From positions 2,326,001-2,390,000 of the forward strand of contig NZ_CP064942.1 of NCBI RefSeq assembly GCF_015679265.1: a DNA stretch of 64,000 nt, read 5' to 3'. This DNA comes from Pontivivens ytuae. Lineage in GTDB: Bacteria; Pseudomonadota; Alphaproteobacteria; Rhodobacterales; Rhodobacteraceae. The notes under the pieces are model-generated. The model saw only the letters and a list, made by a program, of their open reading frames with translations. It was not told the origin of the DNA and made no database searches. The translations under genes and the position numbers were made by a program. Every line of letters starts with the position of its first letter. Position 1 is the first letter of the stretch. Below are positions 27,512 to 35,381 of the stretch, piece by piece.

Positions 27512-27539
27512 ATAGTAGCCGAGATGTGACTCTTGTCCA
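27512..27539 (-). promoter_or_regulatory. Promoter of the DUF488 cassette
   Basis: On the minus strand TGGACA (27539-27534), 16-nt spacer, TACTAT (27517-27512). The start would be near 27505, about 19 nt before the GTG start codon and just ahead of its GGAGG. Confidence 0.5.
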
Positions 27540-27586
27540 TGTTGTCTCGGGCTCACGTCAATAAAGTGTTAACGTGGCGCAGCAAT

Positions 27587-27603
27587 GCTACGGGCGACGT
27601 AGC
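27587..27603. promoter_or_regulatory. Inverted repeat upstream of the DUF488 cassette
   Basis: GCTACG-GGCGA-CGTAGC, a 6-bp inverted repeat with 5-nt spacer about 50 nt upstream of the predicted -35 box, followed by a further GGCTACGC half. It may be an operator or the end of the transferred segment. Confidence 0.3.
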
Positions 27604-27688
27604 GCAAGGGCTACGCTTGGCCCGAATGTGCTCCGTGAAGAAAGGGAAAGCGTCTATTCCCTGAACGCCGCCTCCCCCAGACCGAACC

Positions 27689-28246
27689 TCATCCCCGACC
27701 CGGCAGCATGCGCTTGATCAGGCCGTCCTTCACGATGAACTGGTGGCGCAGGACCACGCCGAGGTGGCCGAGGATGCCCGCCAGCAGGACCCAGGCGCAG
27801 ACGATGTGCATCCACTTGGTGACGAACTCCATCTCCGGCCATTTGCCGATCGGGTTGTCGAGCTGCCAGATCCCGAACAGCATCACGCCGTAGCCGCCCG
27901 ACATCACGTAGAGGTAGCCGGTGATCGGCATGAAGAACATCGCGAAGTAGAGCACCTGCTCCGAGCGGTGGATGAACCGCTGCTCGCCGTTCGTCAGCGT
28001 CGGGGCCCAGTCGGGCAGGCGACCCATGTAGCGGTTGGCCAGCCGGAACACCGCGATCCCCAGCGCCACCAGCCCCAGCGACTTGTGCCAGTTGTAGTAG
28101 AACGCCTGCGAGAGCCCCGCGAACGTGTCCTCCCACTCGATGCGGGTCATGATGTTCGCGCCGATATACTGAAGCGCGAAGAGGATCACGATCAGCCAGT
28201 GGAACAGCTTGGTGAGGGCGCCATAACCCTCCTTGTTGTTGATCAT
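27689..28246 (-). CDS. Cytochrome b561 family protein
   Basis: A 185-residue four-helix diheme membrane protein. Haem-ligand histidines are visible in the membrane segments: LFHWLIVILF, YYNWHKSLGL, RFIHRSEQVLYF and KWMHIVCAW. These proteins move electrons between quinol and periplasmic partners, or act as cytochrome subunits. ATG 28246 gives the normal length; an in-frame start at 28297 adds 17 unconserved residues. It lies downstream of the GNAT gene on the same strand but 157 nt away. Confidence 0.87.
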   Translation of the reverse strand: MINNKEGYGALTKLFHWLIVILFALQYIGANIMTRIEWEDTFAGLSQAFYYNWHKSLGLVALGIAVFRLANRYMGRLPDWAPTLTNGEQRFIHRSEQVLYFAMFFMPITGYLYVMSGGYGVMLFGIWQLDNPIGKWPEMEFVTKWMHIVCAWVLLAGILGHLGVVLRHQFIVKDGLIKRMLPGRG

Positions 28247-28403
28247 GCTCACGGTGCCGGGTCCCTTCCTGAGCGCGTGCGGTGCCGCGCGGTCCATCGT
28301 TGTTGACGAGGCTGCACGACGTCACGCCGCCCTGCCTGCTCGATGGTGAGTGCCGGACGGGTAGGTAAAGGTTCGCGGGAGCGTGCACTTTTTGCGCGAC
28401 GGG

Positions 28404-28880
28404 TCAGTCGGGCTGGCGCGTCGTCGCCTGCAGGCCCATGTAAGCCACGTCGAACCCCTCGGCGCGGTAGAAGGCCAGCGCCGCGTTGTTCCCGGTGAGC
28501 ACCTGCAGGTCGATCAGCCCGATGCCCCGCTCCGCCATGAAGCGCCGGATCTCGACCATCAGCGCCCGGCCGATCCCGCTGCGCCGCGCCGAGGCGGTGA
28601 CCATGAAGTCCTGCACGTAGATCTGCGCCTGCGGATCCTCCAGCATCTCCGCCTCGGCGAGGAAGAAGGTAAAGCCGACTGGCACGCCCTCCCGCTCGGC
28701 GATCAGCAGCCGCGCGTCCTCGACATCGGCCATCGTCGCCTCGTACTCGTCGACCTGCTGCACGCTGATCTGCCGCCCCGCAGCACGGGTCGGGCGGATG
28801 TCCCGCTCATAGGATTGCAGCTCTTCGTGTAGCGCGATCACTGCCTCCCGATCCGCCGGCGTGTAGTCCCGAATGATCAT
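28404..28880 (-). CDS. GNAT-family N-acetyltransferase
   Basis: A 158-residue acetyltransferase. It begins MIIRDYTPADREAVIALHEE; the acetyl-CoA loop is in VQDFMVTASARRSGIGRALM (RxxGxG-type) and the C-terminal NNAALAFYRAEGFDVAYMGL is typical of GNAT motif B. Target unknown. ATG 28880 has GGGGAG 9 nt upstream. It is divergent from the next gene. Confidence 0.85.
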   Translation of the reverse strand: MIIRDYTPADREAVIALHEELQSYERDIRPTRAAGRQISVQQVDEYEATMADVEDARLLIAEREGVPVGFTFFLAEAEMLEDPQAQIYVQDFMVTASARRSGIGRALMVEIRRFMAERGIGLIDLQVLTGNNAALAFYRAEGFDVAYMGLQATTRQPD

Positions 28881-28957
28881 GGCCCGCTCCCCGCCCGATG
28901 CCCCCCGCAGATGTGGCGAGGCAAACGCCCGGAACAACCGCCCCCGATGAACCGAAA

Positions 28958-29008
28958 CCGCCTCCGCGGGCACTCACAAACGAAACCAGTGCGGAGCATC
29001 GGAGGCGG
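28958..29008 (+). promoter_or_regulatory. Inverted repeat that may mask a ribosome site
   Basis: CCGCCTCCG (28958-28966) is the exact complement of CGGAGGCGG (29000-29008). The right arm contains the GGAGG 14 nt before ATG 29019, so pairing in the mRNA could hide it. Confidence 0.3.
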
Positions 29009-29018
29009 AGAGAGGCGC

Positions 29019-29861
29019 ATGGCCTACAGGATCGAAGGCATCACCTATCCCGACCGGATCGCCGACATCCTCGACGATCGCGTCCTGCTCGACCTGCTGA
29101 AGGCCGAGACGAAGGACACGCGCGGTGTCGCCAACATGCTCCGCTTCCTCACCAGCCCGCCGAAACCGGGCGACGCCTATGATCTCTACCTCGGCCCCAA
29201 CGCGAGCCACCGGATCGACCTCAGCCGCTCCATCGCGACGCAGGTCCGAGATCTGGCGGAGGGGGGCGAGCCGGGCCAGTGGGTTAGCCTCCTGCGCACC
29301 GTCACCACCCAGGTCGAGCGGGCGTTCGACGACACGCACATCCCCGCCTTCTTCAAGAGCCGGCGCTTCCTCGACCACCATAACGGCAAGGCCCGCGCCA
29401 AGGCGAAGAAGACCACGCTCGCCCCGCGGAAGGTCGCCGATACGCTCGGCGTCCGCAGCACCGCGGCGGTCGAGGAGCTGATGATCGCCGTCAATCTCGG
29501 CCGTGATCGGGAGGCGGACCAGCTCGCCCGCAAGCTCATCCAGTCGGAGCGGCTGAACATCGACCGCAAGAAGCTGCTCGCCGCCCTGCGCCGTGGCAAG
29601 ATCCCCGCCGACGGTCTCGCCCCCGACAAGGTCGAGGTCACGGCGCCGAAGCTGCGCAAATGCGGGTTCGAGAAGGCGGCCGATACGAAGCTGCAGGAGG
29701 CCGTCACCGAATTCGCGCAAGCCTGCCTCGCCCAGGACAAGATCCTGATCCGCATCGCCTACAAGAAGATCCGCAAGATCGAGCCCGCCAAGGAGAAGAT
29801 CCGCGACCAGGCGGATTCCAACGCGATGATCAAGGTGATGCGCCAGCACAAGGTTTTCTGA
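29019..29861 (+). CDS. Conserved-looking protein of unknown function
   Basis: A 280-residue soluble protein that I do not recognise. It opens with MAYRIEGITYPDRIADILDD, has a Lys/Arg-rich centre near residues 125-145 (NGKARAKAKKTTLAPRK), and a basic helical C-terminal half (residues 170-280) that ends MIKVMRQHKVF. No signal peptide or membrane segment. The basic character hints at nucleic-acid binding, but nothing specific supports that. Codon use is native. It runs divergently from the GNAT gene and 56 nt ahead of an EamA transporter. Confidence 0.7.
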   Translation: MAYRIEGITYPDRIADILDDRVLLDLLKAETKDTRGVANMLRFLTSPPKPGDAYDLYLGPNASHRIDLSRSIATQVRDLAEGGEPGQWVSLLRTVTTQVERAFDDTHIPAFFKSRRFLDHHNGKARAKAKKTTLAPRKVADTLGVRSTAAVEELMIAVNLGRDREADQLARKLIQSERLNIDRKKLLAALRRGKIPADGLAPDKVEVTAPKLRKCGFEKAADTKLQEAVTEFAQACLAQDKILIRIAYKKIRKIEPAKEKIRDQADSNAMIKVMRQHKVF

Positions 29862-29917
29862 ACACCCGCGAGGCTCCTGCCGCGTGACAGGGCCCGCGCG
29901 ACGTGCCACCAAGCGCC

Positions 29918-30739
29918 ATGCGCCTCGTCCTCTTGACCCTCCTCGTCCTCATCGCCTTTGCCTCGAACTCGGTCCTCACCCGCGCCGGGCTGGTGGCGGG
30001 CGGCATCGGGCCGGGGGCGTTCACCGCGATCCGCCTGATCTCGGGCGCCGCGGTGCTGGCGCTCCTGATGGCGCGCCGCGGGGTGCTACCCTGGGTCGGA
30101 GGCAGCCTCTCGGGCGCGTTGACGCTCTACGTCTACGCCGTCGCCCTCTCCTTCTCCTACATCGCGATCCCGACCGGGCTCGGCGCGCTCATCCTGTTCG
30201 GCGCGGTACAGGTCACCATGATCATCGGTGGCCTCGTCCGCGGGCAGGCGATGAGCCCGCTGCGCTGGATCGGCTCCGCCCTCGCGCTCGCTGGCCTCGC
30301 GGTGCTGGGCGCGCCGGGGGCGGATGCACCGGTGCCGTGGGCCGCTCTCGTCATGGGGATCTCCGGCGTCGCGTGGGGTCTCTACTCCCTGATCGGCGCG
30401 CGTGGTGGCGATCCGACGGTGGCCACCGCTGGCAACTTCGTGCTTGCCGCGCCGCTGGGCCTGCTCACCTGGATCGTGGCCCCCGGCGACTGGCCCGCTT
30501 GGCAGGGCGTGGTGCTCGCGCTCGTCTCCGGCGGGATCACCTCGGCGCTGGGCTACGCGCTCTGGTACGCGATCCTGCCCCGGCTCGACGCTGCCGTCGC
30601 GGGGCTCGCCCAGCTCACCGTGCCGCTGATCGCGCTGGGCGGCGGGATGCTCTTTCTCGCCGAGCCCGCGACCTGGCGCTTCGCACTCGCCGCCTTCCTG
30701 ATCCTCGGCGGCGTCGGGCTCGGCCTCATCCGCCGGTGA
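29918..30739 (+). CDS. EamA/DMT-family transporter
   Basis: A 273-residue integral membrane protein with about ten hydrophobic helices arranged as two EamA repeats (drug/metabolite transporter superfamily). The first repeat begins MRLVLLTLLVLIAFASNSVL; the second begins near the PVPWAALVMGISGVAWGLYS helix. Substrate unknown; the family exports amino acids or metabolites. ATG 29918 is preferred to an upstream GTG at 29903; neither has a strong ribosome site. Confidence 0.83.
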   Translation: MRLVLLTLLVLIAFASNSVLTRAGLVAGGIGPGAFTAIRLISGAAVLALLMARRGVLPWVGGSLSGALTLYVYAVALSFSYIAIPTGLGALILFGAVQVTMIIGGLVRGQAMSPLRWIGSALALAGLAVLGAPGADAPVPWAALVMGISGVAWGLYSLIGARGGDPTVATAGNFVLAAPLGLLTWIVAPGDWPAWQGVVLALVSGGITSALGYALWYAILPRLDAAVAGLAQLTVPLIALGGGMLFLAEPATWRFALAAFLILGGVGLGLIRR

Positions 30740-30807
30740 AAAACCGTTGCTCGGCCAGACCTTCGCTGGCAGGCTTGCGCCCAACAAAACCAAAGGGAGG
30801 TGGCCAA

Positions 30808-31119
30808 ATGGCAGGCGAGAACGACACGTTCGAAGTGTATCAGGACAAGAAGGGCGAGTATCGCTGGCGCCGTACGGCGAGCAACGGCAACATCGTCGGC
30901 GCGTCGAGCGAGGGATATTCTTCGAAGAAGGCCTGCGAAGAGAACATGCACCGCGGCTACGTCGCGACCGACAAGTGGGAATTCTACACCGACAAGGCGG
31001 GCGAGCATCGCTGGCGCCGCACGGCGAGCAACGGCAACGTCGTGGGCGCCTCGACCGAGGGCTATTCCTCCGCCGCCTATGCCAAGGAAAACGCCGCCCG
31101 CCAGGGTTACAAGGAGTAA
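30808..31119 (+). CDS. YegP-like protein (two DUF1508 repeats)
   Basis: A 103-residue protein made of two tandem copies of the DUF1508 module: FEVYQDKKGEYRWRRTASNG and, about 50 residues later, WEFYTDKAGEHRWRRTASNG, each followed by EGYSS and an Asn-containing helix. YegP-type proteins are small, dimer-like and of unknown function, sometimes linked to stress. A strong GGGAGGTGG ribosome site precedes the ATG. It sits 4 nt before a second small gene, forming a bicistron. Confidence 0.9.
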   Translation: MAGENDTFEVYQDKKGEYRWRRTASNGNIVGASSEGYSSKKACEENMHRGYVATDKWEFYTDKAGEHRWRRTASNGNVVGASTEGYSSAAYAKENAARQGYKE

Positions 31120-31123
31120 GCCG

Positions 31124-31465
31124 ATGTCCAAGCGCGACGACCTGATCGAGAAATACGCCGCCGACCTCAAGGAGAAGGCCGGCATGACCGCCGACATGGA
31201 TCTGCTGAAGGCCGTGACGATCGCCTGCGGCCCGTCGATCTACGACGCGGATGCCAGCACGGTCTCCGCCTCCTCCACCGGTGAGCTGGAGACGGTGCAG
31301 AAGAACTTCGTGATGAAGAAACTCGGCGTGACCGACGCGGACAGCGCCATGGGCGCCGTGCAGAAGGCCATCGAGACCTACGGCCGCTCCAACCGCAACA
31401 AGTACCGCGCGGTGCTCTACTACATCATCACCAAGCAACTCGGGAAGGAAGGCGTTTTCGCCTGA
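31124..31465 (+). CDS. DUF2853 family protein
   Basis: A 113-residue helical protein matching DUF2853: DDLIEKYAADLKEKAG at the start, then LLKAVTIACGPSIYDADAST and FVMKKLGV, ending AVLYYIITKQLGKEGVF. Function is unknown. The ATG follows the YegP-like stop by 4 nt with AAGGAG overlapping that stop. A good intrinsic terminator follows. Confidence 0.88.
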   Translation: MSKRDDLIEKYAADLKEKAGMTADMDLLKAVTIACGPSIYDADASTVSASSTGELETVQKNFVMKKLGVTDADSAMGAVQKAIETYGRSNRNKYRAVLYYIITKQLGKEGVFA

Positions 31466-31485
31466 CCCACCCGGTTCGTTATTGA

Positions 31486-31520
31486 GGGGCCCGGCCGAAG
31501 CGTCGGGCCCCTTTGCGTTT
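31486..31520 (+). terminator. Terminator of the YegP-DUF2853 operon
   Basis: GGGGCCCG (31486-31493) pairs with CGGGCCCC (31504-31511), followed by TTTGCGTTT. Confidence 0.75.
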
Positions 31521-31543
31521 CAAGGCGAACGGTCCTAGATCAC

Positions 31544-31946
31544 ACCCGGGACGACCCCGCCTCGTGCTACCGCCCCGGCCCCCGAGCCGGGGCCGTCCGG
31601 TCTGCTATTCCACCTGAGACCAGGAACAACAGCGCTCCGAAGACGCCCCTCTGCACGGCTGATAAGCCGGGCCGCGCCCGCCCCGGGCTCCGCCCGTTCA
31701 CGCCTCAAACGCTCCGCTGGAGTGTTTCCGAGACGGCGTTCACCCTCCCCCCCGTAGGACGCGTTGGCGATGTCGCTCATCGAATGGCCGAGCTAGATGA
31801 TTGAGGGCTTGGACCCATCAAAACCCCCTCGCAAGCGCCCTCCAGACCGGTCGCGGCCCTCGTCAATTCGAAGAGCGTCATGGTCCGGCTCGACCGGACC
31901 ATCTCCTCGAAACCGGAGATCCTCGGGTCAAGCCCGGGGATGACGC
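31544..31946. repeat. Mosaic repeat island II
   Basis: The 548-nt spacer before the Nudix gene has no credible ORF. It contains a CCCCGGC/GCCGGGG hairpin near 31573-31595; a module at 31657-31680 that matches the reverse complement of 39620-39643 at 23 of 24 bases; an AAACGCTCC/GGAGTGTTT hairpin at 31707-31727 resembling the one at 39335-39359; and a double-hairpin unit at 31876-31946 that matches the reverse complement of 39416-39486 at 66 of 71 bases. The double unit has stems ATGGTCCGG/CCGGACCAT and one built on CCTCGGG. Confidence 0.7.
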
Positions 31947-32013
31947 CATTTGCGGGCCGCCCGCCAGTAAGCCCACAAGGCGCACCACCCGTTCGCACCT
32001 CAAGTCGACCGCA

Positions 32014-32448
32014 TCACTCCACGATCGTCTCCAACGGGTCGTGCAGCACCTCGCCCTCCGCAAACGCGATCCGGCGCAGCACATCGGGCTTCACGTGGAG
32101 CCCGGCCATCTCCGCCTCCGTCGCCCAGACATGCCGGTTCACCACGCCCTCCGGATCGTCGAGCGTCACCTCGCCGACCGCCTCGGCCCGGTAGAACAGC
32201 TCGACCTGGTGGAACCCGCGGGGCGGATCGTGGAATTCGGAGACCGCCAGCAACCGCCCCGGCACGATCTCCAGCCCCGTCTCCTCACGCACCTCGCGGA
32301 TGAGATTGTCGTGCACGCTCTGATGCTTCTCGACGCCGCCGCCGGGGGCGCAACACAGGCGGGAGCGGTTGCCGGGATAGGCGTTGACCAGGAGCAGCCG
32401 CCCCTCGCGCACGATCACCGCGCGCACCGCGAGGCGCGGGCCGCTCAT
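32014..32448 (-). CDS. Nudix hydrolase
   Basis: A 144-residue NDP-X hydrolase. The Nudix box is complete: GGGVEKHQSVHDNLIREVRE followed by ETGLEI (GX5EX7REUXEEXGU). The substrate cannot be told from sequence. Its ATG overlaps the purK stop codon (ATGA), so it is the last gene of a purE-purK-nudix operon, which may point to nucleotide housekeeping. Confidence 0.9.
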   Translation of the reverse strand: MSGPRLAVRAVIVREGRLLLVNAYPGNRSRLCCAPGGGVEKHQSVHDNLIREVREETGLEIVPGRLLAVSEFHDPPRGFHQVELFYRAEAVGEVTLDDPEGVVNRHVWATEAEMAGLHVKPDVLRRIAFAEGEVLHDPLETIVE

Positions 32449-33494
32449 CCGCGTTGCCTGATCCGGTTGATGTGCCCCATCTTCCGACCCGGTCGCGCCT
32501 CGGCCTTGCCGTAGAGGTGCAACGCCGCGTTGGGCTCGGCGAGCACCGCCCGCGGTTCGCCGATGGTGCCGATCAGGTTCTCCATCACCGCATCCGAGTG
32601 CCGCTGCCCGTCGCCGAGCGGCAGGCCCGCCACCGCCCGGATATGCTGCGCGAACTGGTCGGTGAGGCAGGCATCCTGCGTCCAGTGGCCGGAATTATGG
32701 ACCCGCGGCGCGACCTCGTTGACCACCAGCCCGTCGCGCGTGACGAAGAGCTCGACCCCCATCACGCCGACATAATCGAGCGCGTTCAGGATCTTGCCCG
32801 CGATCAGCACCGCGTCGGTCTGCAGGCTGCGCGGCAGTCGGGCAGGGACGGTGGTCGTCGCGAGGATCCCGCCCTCGTGCACGTTCTCGCCCGGATCGAA
32901 GCAGACCACCTGGCTGTCGAGCCCGCGCGCGCCGATCACCGAGACCTCGGCGGAGAACTCGACGAAGCCCTCCAGCACGCTCGGCGCCTCGACGGGCGGC
33001 AGGTCGCCTGTGATGCGCACCTGCCCCTTGCCGTCATAGCCGAAGCGGCGGGTCTTCAGGATCGAGGGGGTGCCGAGGCGGGCGACGGCGACCTCCAGAT
33101 CGGCGGCGTCATTCACCTCGGCAAAGGGGGCGACGCGCAGTCCGAGCCCTTCGAGAAAGCGTTTCTCTTCGAGACGGTCCTGGCTCACGGCGAGGGCGCG
33201 GCGGCCCGGGCGGATCGGGACGATCGCCTCGATCAGGTCGAGGGCGGCGGTCGGCACGTTCTCGAATTCATATGTTACAACATCGCAGCTCCGTGCGAAT
33301 TCCTGTAACATGTCCTCGTCATCATAGGGGGCGGTCCAGCAGCGCGCCGCGACCTCCCTGGCGGGGCATTCGGCCCCCGGTTCGTAGACGTGTACTCGGT
33401 ACCCGAGCGGCGCAGCCGCGAGGGCCAGCATCCGGCCGAGCTGTCCACCGCCGAGGATGCCGATCACCGCGCCCGGCGCGAGGGGCTCAGGCAT
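32445..33494 (-). CDS. purK: N5-carboxyaminoimidazole ribonucleotide synthase
   Basis: A 349-residue ATP-grasp enzyme that makes N5-CAIR from AIR, bicarbonate and ATP in purine biosynthesis. N-terminal [17 protein letters not shown], the ATP-grasp segment [32 protein letters not shown] and [14 protein letters not shown] are all visible. ATG 33494 lies 8 nt inside the purE 3' end; the longer upstream frame is a purE overlap. Couples with PurE, which converts the product. Confidence 0.95.
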   Translation of the reverse strand: MPEPLAPGAVIGILGGGQLGRMLALAAAPLGYRVHVYEPGAECPAREVAARCWTAPYDDEDMLQEFARSCDVVTYEFENVPTAALDLIEAIVPIRPGRRALAVSQDRLEEKRFLEGLGLRVAPFAEVNDAADLEVAVARLGTPSILKTRRFGYDGKGQVRITGDLPPVEAPSVLEGFVEFSAEVSVIGARGLDSQVVCFDPGENVHEGGILATTTVPARLPRSLQTDAVLIAGKILNALDYVGVMGVELFVTRDGLVVNEVAPRVHNSGHWTQDACLTDQFAQHIRAVAGLPLGDGQRHSDAVMENLIGTIGEPRAVLAEPNAALHLYGKAEARPGRKMGHINRIRQRG

Positions 33495-33972
33495 CGGAGG
33501 GCTCGTCGGGGATGGAGGCGGAAAGCGCCGCGCGCCAGGCGTCAAGGCGCGCGCCGAGCACCTCGTCCGACACGGCCAAAATCCCGGCGGCCATCAGCCC
33601 GGCATTCGCGGCACCCGCCGCGCCGATCGCCATGGTCGCGACCGGGAAGCCCCTGGGCATCTGCACGATGGAATAGAGGCTGTCGACGCCGCTCAGCGCC
33701 TTGGTCTGCACCGGGACGCCGATCACCGGCACGCGGGTCTTGGAGGCCATCATGCCGGGCAGATGCGCGGCCCCGCCGGCGCCCGCGATGATGACGTGCA
33801 GGCCGCGCTCCAACGCGGTGCGCCCGTAGTCCCAGAGCCGGTCCGGCGTGCGGTGGGCGGAGACGATCTTCGCCTCGTAGGCCACGTCGAGCTCGTCCAG
33901 GACGTCCGCCGCATGTTTCATCGTCGGCCAGTCGGACTGGCTGCCCATGATGATCCCGACCCGTGGCGCCAT
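33487..33972 (-). CDS. purE: N5-carboxyaminoimidazole ribonucleotide mutase
   Basis: A 161-residue class I PurE converting N5-CAIR to CAIR. Active-site motifs [24 protein letters not shown] and [17 protein letters not shown] are complete. First gene of purE-purK-nudix, with overlapping downstream starts. Confidence 0.96.
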   Translation of the reverse strand: MAPRVGIIMGSQSDWPTMKHAADVLDELDVAYEAKIVSAHRTPDRLWDYGRTALERGLHVIIAGAGGAAHLPGMMASKTRVPVIGVPVQTKALSGVDSLYSIVQMPRGFPVATMAIGAAGAANAGLMAAGILAVSDEVLGARLDAWRAALSASIPDEPSDA

Positions 33973-34023
33973 GCGACCCTCCGCTCAAGTTGAGGCCGCA
34001 CCCTAGTCAGGGCGGCGGCGAAC

Positions 34024-34242
34024 TCAAGCGATGATGTCGGGGTAGAGCTCGTCCTCGATCCGCGCGATCTGGTCCTTGAGCGCCAGTTTCTGCTTTTTCA
34101 GCCGCCGGATCGTCAGAACGTCGGCGCGGCCCTTCTCGTCCAGCGCCGTGATCGCCTCGTCCAGATCGCGGTGCTCGCGCATCAGGCCCTCGAGCTTCAC
34201 CCGGAGCACTTCGGTATGGTCGAGCTTGCCGATGTCGTCCAT
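34024..34242 (-). CDS. YdcH/DUF465-family small protein
   Basis: A 72-residue charged helical hairpin protein (LREHRDLDEAITALDEKGRA-like: MREHRDLDEAITALDE, then LKKQKLALKDQIARIEDELY) matching the DUF465 family. Role unknown. GGAGG lies 9 nt before ATG 34242. The long upstream extension of this frame overlaps the divergent peptidase gene and is not coding. Confidence 0.85.
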   Translation of the reverse strand: MDDIGKLDHTEVLRVKLEGLMREHRDLDEAITALDEKGRADVLTIRRLKKQKLALKDQIARIEDELYPDIIA

Positions 34243-34345
34243 GTCCGGCCCTCCTGTGCGACATCTTTGCAAAATTGGCACGGGGGAAATAGCCCTCATC
34301 TTCCGCCGGTTGCCCTTCCGCGCGGCGACGCCTAGATGCGGGCGC

Positions 34346-35155
34346 ATGGATATTTCGCGCCTCCTGCCCGGCCGCAGCCGGAAACCCGTTGTCGCCGTCA
34401 TCCGCCTGCATGGGGTCATCGCGGCCTCCGGCGGGTTGGGCCGCTCCGCGCTGTCGGACAGCGCGACGGCGCCGCTGATCGAACGGGCCTTCGCCACCAA
34501 GGGGTTGGCGGCGGTCGCCCTCTCCATCAACTCGCCGGGCGGCTCGCCCGCGCAGTCCGCGCTGATCGCCGCGCGCATCCGACGGCTGGCGGAGGAGAAG
34601 GAGGTGCCGGTCTACGCCTTTTGCGAGGACGTGGCGGCGTCGGGCGGCTACTGGCTGGCCACCGCGGGCGACGAGATCTTCGCCGATGCGAACTCCATCC
34701 TTGGCTCGATCGGGGTGATCTCCGCCAGCTTCGGCTTTCACGAGCTGCTATCCCGCTACGGCGTGGAGCGGCGGGTGCACACGGCGGGCGAGGACAAGTC
34801 GATGCTCGACCCCTTCCGGCCGGAGCGGGAGGAGGACGTCGTTCGCCTCAAGGCGCTGCAATCGGACATCCACGAGAACTTCAAGGAGCAGGTGACGAGC
34901 CGCCGCGGTGCGAAGCTCGCGGACAAGGACCTGTTCACCGGGGAGATCTGGGTCGGCCGCCGGGCGCAGGAGGTCGGGCTGATCGACGGCATCGGCCACC
35001 TGGTGCCGAAGATGAAGGAGATCTTCGGCGACAAGGTCCGGTTCCGCGTCGCGGCCCCGCGCCGCCCGCTGCTCGCCCGCCTCGGCGCGCCCGGTGTCGG
35101 CGACATCGCGGCGGCGCTGGAGGAGCGTGCGCTCTGGGCCCGGTGGGGGCTCTGA
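34346..35155 (+). CDS. S49-family serine peptidase (SohB/SppA-like)
   Basis: A 269-residue signal-peptide-peptidase-type serine protease. Seen: INSPGGSPAQSALIAARIRR (oxyanion region), the nucleophile Ser in EDVAASGGYWLATAGDEIFA, ILGSIGVISASFGF, and GEIWVGRRAQEVGLIDGIG near the C-terminus. It is short and has no obvious membrane anchor, like compact SohB homologues that degrade membrane or signal peptides. It ends 0 nt before the next small ORF, forming an operon with it. Confidence 0.87.
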   Translation: MDISRLLPGRSRKPVVAVIRLHGVIAASGGLGRSALSDSATAPLIERAFATKGLAAVALSINSPGGSPAQSALIAARIRRLAEEKEVPVYAFCEDVAASGGYWLATAGDEIFADANSILGSIGVISASFGFHELLSRYGVERRVHTAGEDKSMLDPFRPEREEDVVRLKALQSDIHENFKEQVTSRRGAKLADKDLFTGEIWVGRRAQEVGLIDGIGHLVPKMKEIFGDKVRFRVAAPRRPLLARLGAPGVGDIAAALEERALWARWGL

Positions 35156-35305
35156 ATGATCCTCAAGATCATCTTTCTCTTCCTCGTCTTCATGGCGGTG
35201 ATGGGCATGTTCGGCAAGCTGCGCGCAGGCGGCCGCAAGCGGCGATGCCGCAAGTGCGGCGGCCACGTGATCGGCGGAAGCTGCCCGTGCGGAGTGACGC
35301 GATGA
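35156..35305 (+). CDS. Small membrane-anchored zinc-ribbon protein
   Basis: A 49-residue ORF beginning right after the peptidase stop codon. Residues 1-20 are a single hydrophobic helix (MILKIIFLFLVFMAVMGMFG), followed by a basic linker GRKRR and CRKCGGHVIGGSCPCG, a CxxC...CxC cluster suited to bind one zinc. The cytoplasmic zinc ribbon and tight linkage suggest a partner of the S49 peptidase or a membrane anchor for it; this is inference. Too short for usual gene finding, but codon use and spacing support it. Confidence 0.65.
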   Translation: MILKIIFLFLVFMAVMGMFGKLRAGGRKRRCRKCGGHVIGGSCPCGVTR

Positions 35306-35381
35306 GCGCCACTTTGCTGCCCCTCCCCCGCACCCTATATCCGAGCAACCGCGCGAGGCCGCGCTGGGCAGAGGAAACCGC

